Assembly (NCBI RefSeq): GCF_000430785.1
Contig: NZ_KE387252.1
Coordinates: 1-53,875 of the forward strand
Source: Ectobacillus panaciterrae DSM 19096
Lineage (GTDB): Bacteria > Bacillota > Bacilli > Bacillales > Bacillaceae_G
DNA: 53,875 nt
Direction: 5' to 3'
Positions 49,378-53,875 of this stretch are shown one piece after another. The position numbers were made by a program, and so were the translations under genes. The notes beneath the pieces are model-generated. The model was not told the DNA's origin and made no database searches. It saw only the letters and a list, made by a program, of their open reading frames with translations. How positions within the stretch are numbered: position 1 is the stretch's first letter; every line of letters begins with the position of its first letter.

Positions 49378-50540
49378 ATGTTAAACTTTGTTGTTGATAT
49401 TTGATATATACGAACTATTGTTCTATAATTAGGGTAATATCACTGTTCGGAGATGATTTACCCATGGATTTAAAGGAACTGAAGAGACTTGCTGATACAT
49501 TGGACGATAATGGTAAGCGAGAGCTTATCTACTTTTTGCAGTCCCGAACCAAGGGTGTGGCGGTTCCAGTTCGAGCGATTGATGAAATTCAAGAGCAGAA
49601 GCATAAAGAGGGACTCGTTTGCCCGCATTGCAAAAACCATTCTGTTGTGCGATTTGGGAAGCACGCTGTAAAATCCCGTACTGGAGAGGTTAAACGTCAA
49701 CGTTACCGTTGTAAGTCCTGTCGCCAAACGTTCAATGACCTTACAAATACCCCTCTGCAACGAACGAGGAGACCTCATATTTGGATTCGCTTTATTGAAT
49801 GTATGATTGAGGGTTATTCACTGAGAAAATGCGCAGGGCAGTTAAATGGTGAAGTCACACACGTCACCTTGTTTTACTGGCGACATAAGATTCTTGCCGC
49901 TCTAAAGCAGATTCCAACTGAAGCGTTCCAAGGAATCGTTGAAATGGACGAAACGTATTTCTTATTCTCCGAAAAGGGCAAACGGAATATTGCCGATCGT
50001 AAGCCACGTAAACGCGGCGGAAAAGCCAAATATCGTGGTATTAGTAATGACCAAGTATGTGTACTCGTTGCCCGTGACCGTCAGAAAATGACTTACTCTG
50101 GCGTACTTGGGCGTGGACGTATTCGGACTACAAAATTGGATGAAGCGATTGGTGGTCATATATCTGACTCAAACGTGCTTTGCACTGATTCGTGGAGAGC
50201 ATTCAGTTCCTATGCGAATTCAAAGGGCTTGGCTCATTACCGATTTAAGTCCGACGGAAAGCAACGTGTAAAGGGCGTGTACCATATCCAAAACGTAAAC
50301 AGCTACCACAGCCGCTTAAAAAAGTGGATGGATCGCTTTAACGGCGTTGCAACTAAATATTTGCAACATTATTTGGCTTGGTTTCGTTACTTAGACAGCA
50401 AGGAATATGAGAATACAGCATCGAATAAGAAAAATATGTTGGTGAAATCATGCCTGTTTTCTGTAACCGACACGAATGACAAACTTCGGCTTTCTGCTTA
50501 TACTTGTTAAACTAGCAGGCAGTTTAGTTTAATGATCAAA
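49378..50540 (+). mobile_element. IS1595-type insertion sequence (ends approximate)
   Basis: Defined by the transposase at 49464-50510. A possible left end is GGCTATGTTAAACTTTG near 49372; a possible right end is the TTTAGTTTAA-containing text near 50520-50535. The two ends match only weakly and no target duplication was confirmed, so the boundaries are uncertain. Confidence 0.45.
49464..50510 (+). CDS. IS1595-family transposase
   Basis: A complete 348-residue transposase. The N-terminal zinc ribbon has CPHCKNHSVVRFG and RYRCKSCRQTFNDLTNTPL, followed by the HTH-like region. The DDE/DDN catalytic domain has EMDETYF, CTDSWRAFSSYA and NVNSYHSRLKKWMDRFNGV. The start at 49464 (MDLKELKRL) has GGAGATG in front. 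The reading frame is intact, so the element may still be active. Confidence 0.9.
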   Translation: MDLKELKRLADTLDDNGKRELIYFLQSRTKGVAVPVRAIDEIQEQKHKEGLVCPHCKNHSVVRFGKHAVKSRTGEVKRQRYRCKSCRQTFNDLTNTPLQRTRRPHIWIRFIECMIEGYSLRKCAGQLNGEVTHVTLFYWRHKILAALKQIPTEAFQGIVEMDETYFLFSEKGKRNIADRKPRKRGGKAKYRGISNDQVCVLVARDRQKMTYSGVLGRGRIRTTKLDEAIGGHISDSNVLCTDSWRAFSSYANSKGLAHYRFKSDGKQRVKGVYHIQNVNSYHSRLKKWMDRFNGVATKYLQHYLAWFRYLDSKEYENTASNKKNMLVKSCLFSVTDTNDKLRLSAYTC

Positions 50541-50856
50541 AATAATAAGCAGGAGATAATATCGTAACTCCGAATTGTTAAAGTATAAAAATATTAGGAG
50601 TTTAGAAAAGGGGTATCTACGTAATTTTATTACGTAAAACGATCTTATTACGGTAATTACGAATTGAATTTCGTAGAATAAAAGTTAATATGACATATCC
50701 GAAAACCAAATTTCACATTTTACTATACTGTGACTTATCTTTGTTATCATGAACTGTGACAAGATGTTAATCGTTTGGAAGGAATTAGTAATTCTTGAAT
50801 AGAATAAATATGAAGATGATCAGGTAATAAATTTGTACACATAAGGAGATAAAACT
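50511..50856. other. Intergenic region with TACGTAAT palindromes
   Basis: No gene. Around 50617-50700 the text has a palindrome TACGTAAT-ATTACGTA (50618-50636) and further TTACG/CGTAA copies, able to form several hairpins. It may include the right end of the IS and the promoter of the VOC gene. Confidence 0.4.
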
Positions 50857-51309
50857 ATGGCAAAAAACAAATTACTAAGAATGGACAATGTTGGCATCGT
50901 TGTAGAATCCCTTGATGACGCAATCTCTTTCTTCGAGGAGATTGGCTTGAAGCTCGAAGAAAGAGCTACTGTCGAAGGTGAATGGGCTGGTCGCGTAACC
51001 GGGCTGGGTTCACAGTGTGTAGAGATTGCTATGATGGTTACCCCAGATGGCCACAGCCGACTTGAACTTTCGCGATTTCTCACCCCACCTACTATATCAG
51101 ATCACCGAACTGCTCCTGTAAATGCCCTCGGTTATCTACGCGTCATGTTCACCGTTGAAGACATTGACGAAATGGTATCCAGACTCACCAAGTATGGTGC
51201 TCAGCTCGTTGGCGAAGTGGTTCAGTACGAGGACTCGTATCGGCTCTGCTACATTCGTGGAAATGAAGGACTTCTAATCGGTTTGGCGGAACAACTCGGT
51301 AATAAATAA
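50857..51309 (+). CDS. VOC superfamily (glyoxalase/dioxygenase-like) protein
   Basis: A 150-residue vicinal-oxygen-chelate protein: LLRMDNVGIVVESLDDAISF opens the first beta-alpha-beta module, HSRLELSRFLTPP and LGYLRVMFTVEDIDEMVSRL follow, and YIRGNEGLLIGLAEQLG ends it. The family includes glyoxalases, epimerases, dioxygenases and fosfomycin or bleomycin resistance proteins. The usual metal positions are only partly conserved (ELS in place of H/E pairs), so activity cannot be assigned. AAGGAGAT precedes the ATG. Confidence 0.85.
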   Translation: MAKNKLLRMDNVGIVVESLDDAISFFEEIGLKLEERATVEGEWAGRVTGLGSQCVEIAMMVTPDGHSRLELSRFLTPPTISDHRTAPVNALGYLRVMFTVEDIDEMVSRLTKYGAQLVGEVVQYEDSYRLCYIRGNEGLLIGLAEQLGNK

Positions 51310-51384
51310 GTGACGTTTAAAAGAAGACTTAACTGAAATATACATTACTAGAGTAAAAATAGAAACAGTAAAGCAGTGTGAAAG

Positions 51385-51660
51385 TATCTCGAAGAAGTCG
51401 GGTGCATCATATTAACACCGCATTCACGCTCCGGGTCTGGGCGACCCTCGGTCCTGGAAACAAGGAACGAGGAAGTAATTGCCGGGACACATCCGCACCG
51501 ACTAACCGCATCGCGGCCGGCAGCAAGCTGCCTTAACTCGGTGGGACATCGTGATGCATGAACTTTAACGGAAATCAATGCAAAACCAAATTAAAGGGAC
51601 TCAACTCTAACGGGTACGATAGCTCAATAAGCCGCCTCTTCAACGAGGCGGTTTTCTTAT
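51385..51660 (+). ncRNA. GC-rich, hairpin-dense segment ending in a terminator (candidate RNA)
   Basis: Bases 51385-51560 are far richer in G+C than the neighbours and form several hairpins: GGGTC/GACCC (51433-51447), CTCG-TCCT/AGGA-CGAG (51448-51471), and GCAGC/GCTGC near 51521. A strong intrinsic terminator (51632-51638 with 51645-51651, then TTTTCTT) ends it. No frame gives a convincing protein. Whether it is an RNA gene or foreign debris is open. Confidence 0.35.
51629..51658 (+). terminator. Intrinsic terminator
   Basis: CCGCCTC and GAGGCGG pair around a 6-nt loop and are followed by TTTTCTT. Confidence 0.85.
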
Positions 51661-51661
51661 C

Positions 51662-52050
51662 GTAAAAATCAACATCAGGATTTAACATAGCCTTGTTTTT
51701 ATAACTCAATGATCTTGTTTCACTATGTTATTCAGATATCATGTTTGTTGTACTTGTATATCCTTCTATCTTATTTTTACTTCCTTTAAGAGCTCCATCA
51801 AGTAAACAAAAACAAATATCTTCAAAATAAACACGGTGTTATCCTTTTTATAAAATCAGTAGGAAAGGAATGGAGTCTTGTGTTCATGTAGCGATTGGTA
51901 ATGCCCTATTTCTATAGTTTATACAATATTAATTTCTTACGGTATATGAAATTATGAAAAAGTTCTGATATCGCCCTGAAATCACCAAGTTCCTGGAGTT
52001 TAGAATGTTACTTCCCATTTTCTATGCTCCTATAAGATAGACATATACAG
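51662..52050. other. AT-rich intergenic region
   Basis: I see no gene and no strong structure here. Confidence 0.4.
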
Positions 52051-52064
52051 GGTTCTGGTGCAAG
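52051..52064 (+). repeat. Solitary IS6/IS240-like inverted-repeat end
   Basis: GGTTCTGGTGCAAG matches the ends of the MITE-like elements at 39647-39821 and 52469-52596. It faces toward the small gene at 52097-52387, so that gene is bracketed by IS6-like ends. Confidence 0.55.
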
Positions 52065-52087
52065 AATAAAATTTAATACAAAAGAAA

Positions 52088-52105
52088 AGGGGAAAGTTAT
52101 TCCCC
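52088..52105 (-). terminator. Terminator overlapping the stop of the 96-aa gene
   Basis: GGGGAA and TTCCCC pair around a 5-nt loop; the minus strand continues TTTTCTTTT. Confidence 0.65.
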
Positions 52106-52387
52106 AACCTTATCTACACGAACTGCGACATCAACAGCCGGAAATTCCTGCTTTAATACATCAGCTACTTCTTTTGCTGTTTGTTTCGCAAACGACAGTG
52201 AATAAACTTTTTCAACTGCTATATTTTCGGTATATGTTTCTTGCAGTGTTTTCGTGTAATATGCAGTAACAATGACTTTGTAATGTGTATATTCATTTAG
52301 TACAACTGAATGCAATGATACAAGTTTTCCGTAATTCGATTCTTTTTCTTTTATTTTAGTAACAACTTCCCCTATTGTTCTTTTCAT
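52097..52387 (-). CDS. Small protein of unknown function (96 aa) between IS6-like ends
   Basis: A soluble alpha/beta protein: MKRTIGEVVTKIKEKESNYG, then HSVVLNEYTHYKVIVTAYYT, and AKQTAKEVADVLKQEFPAVD before VAVRVDKVGE. GGAGGGGAA lies 7 nt before the ATG. No cysteines, signal or membrane helix. I do not recognise the family. It lies between a single IS6-like end (52051) and a 128-bp MITE-like element (52469-52596), so it may be a passenger. Confidence 0.65.
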   Translation of the reverse strand: MKRTIGEVVTKIKEKESNYGKLVSLHSVVLNEYTHYKVIVTAYYTKTLQETYTENIAVEKVYSLSFAKQTAKEVADVLKQEFPAVDVAVRVDKVGE

Positions 52388-52468
52388 AACTATTCCCCTC
52401 CATACTCTTTTTAGTTCGGTTCTTCCCTACCATATAACTTTGATAGTAGTCGTACTATCTCCTTGTTT

Positions 52469-52596
52469 GGTTCTGGTGCAAATACTTCAGAAGAGATATA
52501 GAGAGGTGAAAAGTTTCCTAGTTTAGAGTACTAATATCAGTATGTCCAAGATTTAGAGATTACTTGCAATTATCTTGAATTTTTTGCACCAGAACC
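52469..52596. repeat. MITE-like element with IS6/IS240-like inverted ends (128 bp)
   Basis: Begins GGTTCTGGTGCAAATAC and ends TTTTTTGCACCAGAACC. About 80 bp of its right part are homologous to 38278-38356. It codes for nothing. Confidence 0.7.
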
Positions 52597-52692
52597 TTAT
52601 CAACAATTGTAGTTGCTTATTCCCTACAAAAGAGAGGATATTACCTTGCCCATCTTTCTTTTTGTTTTTACGAGTCACACTATAATTAAACT

Positions 52693-53688
52693 TCAATAAA
52701 AGAGCGAAGTATTAGCGTATAACGCTGAGGCGCCGCCAGAGTGCACAAATAGGATGTTATCGTCCGGCTTAAAGGTGCCTTTTTGTATTAAATCAATGAG
52801 TCCCGCTGCTGCTTTACCTGTATATACCGGATCCAGTAAAATCCCTTCTGTTCTTGCCATGAGCTTGACAGCTTCCACCATTTCGGGCGTAGGCAAAGCA
52901 TAGCCTGGTCCGACATACTCATCAAAACACGTAACAGCCTCACGAGGGATTGAATTTGGAATGCCAATGTGTGCTGAGGTTTCTTCAACAAGCTGAAAAA
53001 CTTTCTCTTCTTGTTCCACTTTTCCTCTACTTACGTTTATTCCGATTACCGGTATTTTACTTTGATTTCCATAAAAACCAGTCACCAAACCTGCATGCAT
53101 TCCCCCGCTACCGCTTACACAAACGACAGCATTCACATTGACTCCTTGATCAAAGGACTGTGTCAAAATCTCCTGAGCGCAAGCAACATATCCCGTTGCA
53201 CCAACGATATTCGATCCCCCAACCGGAATTATATAAGGTTTATATCCCTCTTCCGTTACCTCTTTAGCTACTTTCTGCATTTCTTTCATCAAGTCCGTCC
53301 CATTAGGCACAACCTTGACTTTTTCAGCGCCCAGTAAATGATACAGGAAATAGTTACCATTAAAATCTGGCTCAGAATTTGTTAAAAGCCCCTCTTCCAA
53401 TACAAGAATACACTTCATTTTCTCTTTAACAGCAGCGGCCAGTGTTAAACGGCAATGATTTGATTGAATGCCTCCACATGTAATTAACGTATCCGCGCCT
53501 TTTTCCAATGCATCGGCAACAAGGAACTCTAGTTTTCTTGTTTTATTTCCACCAGCCGTCAGCCCAAGTAAATCATCTCGTTTAATATAAATGGAAGGAC
53601 CCCCAAGCACTTCAGAAAAATGATGTAATTTCTCAATGGGTGTATATGTAGGTGTATATCGTTGTCTAGGAAATTGTGCTAAATTCAT
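52693..53688 (-). CDS. D-cysteine desulfhydrase/ACC deaminase-like PLP enzyme
   Basis: A 331-residue fold-type II PLP enzyme. YIKRDDLLGLTAGGNKTRKL (about 34-53) carries the cofactor lysine in GGNKTRK, GGIQSNHCRLTLAAA is the substrate loop, SGSGGMHAGL the phosphate-binding turn and LDPVYTGKAAAGL the closing motif. Members cleave D-cysteine to pyruvate, sulfide and ammonia or deaminate 1-aminocyclopropane-1-carboxylate; lack of the ACC-specific residues cannot be judged here. AGGAG precedes the ATG at 53688. An interrupted palindrome overlaps its leader. Confidence 0.87.
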   Translation of the reverse strand: MNLAQFPRQRYTPTYTPIEKLHHFSEVLGGPSIYIKRDDLLGLTAGGNKTRKLEFLVADALEKGADTLITCGGIQSNHCRLTLAAAVKEKMKCILVLEEGLLTNSEPDFNGNYFLYHLLGAEKVKVVPNGTDLMKEMQKVAKEVTEEGYKPYIIPVGGSNIVGATGYVACAQEILTQSFDQGVNVNAVVCVSGSGGMHAGLVTGFYGNQSKIPVIGINVSRGKVEQEEKVFQLVEETSAHIGIPNSIPREAVTCFDEYVGPGYALPTPEMVEAVKLMARTEGILLDPVYTGKAAAGLIDLIQKGTFKPDDNILFVHSGGASALYANTSLFY

Positions 53689-53698
53689 ATTAAATCTC

Positions 53699-53750
53699 CT
53701 GGTTAATTTGAAATATATAAAAACATATAAAACCATCTCAAATCAACCAG
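53699..53750 (-). promoter_or_regulatory. Interrupted palindrome in the leader of the D-cysteine desulfhydrase-like gene
   Basis: CTGGTTgATTTGAgAT and ATtTCAAATtAACCAG (minus strand) are 16-nt arms with few mismatches, 20 nt apart. The second arm runs into the ribosome binding site (CCAG overlapping CAGGAG), so the fold could hide it. It could instead be a repressor operator. Confidence 0.5.
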
Positions 53751-53875
53751 TCCTCCTCTCTCATTTTATTTTTTAGAACCAATATATATTTTGAAATCTC
53801 CAGATTAACGTTACAGGTTTCAATCCATAACGCTTTAGGATAGTTCATCGTGCTGAAACAGTTTCCTGCTTCTAC

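Noticed and set aside
51348-51578. 76-aa minus-strand ORF in the GC-rich stretch
   Set aside because: It runs against the predicted terminator direction and has no ribosome binding site; the frame probably stays open because of base composition.

Overview
The window looks like the chromosome of a low-to-moderate GC, endospore-forming Firmicute of the order Bacillales. An Aneurinibacillus/Brevibacillus-like genome is plausible, but this is inferred from gene content only. The evidence is Bacillus-type families (YokU, DUF3889, DUF975, Kam/Yod beta-lysine genes, a XerS remnant), strong AGGAGG-type ribosome binding sites, and many intrinsic terminators. No rRNA, tRNA or CRISPR array is visible.

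Layout. 1-7.7 kb: the right end of an IS200/IS605-family element, small housekeeping genes (DUF2164, RraA-like, YbaK-like deacylase), an ABC exporter, small secreted or membrane proteins, and a complete tnpB-only IS605-type element carrying a divergent 61-aa ORF. 7.7-20.5 kb: a minus-strand lysine catabolic locus (yodT-yodS-yodR-yodQ-ablB, a sigma-54 activator, kamA-yokU, lysP-gabT-aldehyde dehydrogenase). 20.9-23.4 kb: a squalene/phytoene synthase-like gene and a striking protein made of 29 Ser-Gly/Arg-Arg triplets. 23.5-34.1 kb: an envelope-glycosylation cluster (two membrane GT-C enzymes, GT2, GtrA, GalU, GalE, DedA) divergent from a two-component system. 34.1-43.4 kb: Hsp20, an Xre/membrane pair, a serine hydrolase, a SEDS protein, an mgtC remnant and a two-gene ABC transporter. 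43.9-53.9 kb: cupredoxin, glucose/sorbosone dehydrogenase-like protein, GyrI-like protein, DUF975 protein, a graveyard of broken genes (IS1182, HepT, XerS, Uma2), an IS1595-type transposase, a VOC protein and a D-cysteine desulfhydrase-like enzyme.

How the genes work together. The lysine locus encodes almost every step of a route L-lysine -> beta-lysine -> N6-acetyl-beta-lysine -> 3-keto-6-acetamidohexanoate -> CoA ester -> (thiolysis elsewhere) 4-acetamidobutyrate -> 4-aminobutyrate -> succinate semialdehyde -> succinate, with its own lysine importer. A consensus -24/-12 promoter precedes kamA and a weaker one precedes lysP, with the sigma-54 activator gene between. The yodT operon has no such promoter. 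Instead a long palindrome followed by a U-tract sits just before its start, suggesting attenuation. The glycosylation cluster fits a three-component scheme: UDP-sugar made by GalU/GalE, GT2 charging of undecaprenyl phosphate, GtrA flipping, GT-C transfer outside, DedA carrier recycling. An OmpR-type system with mirrored 11/22-bp-phased CTGAAA half-sites may control it.

The most unusual items are the (S-G/R-R)29 protein, a 188-bp two-copy structured repeat with inverted ends, the IS605-internal divergent ORF, MITE-like elements with IS6/IS240-like ends, a GC-rich hairpin-dense stretch at 51.4-51.66 kb, and several genes broken by large internal deletions.
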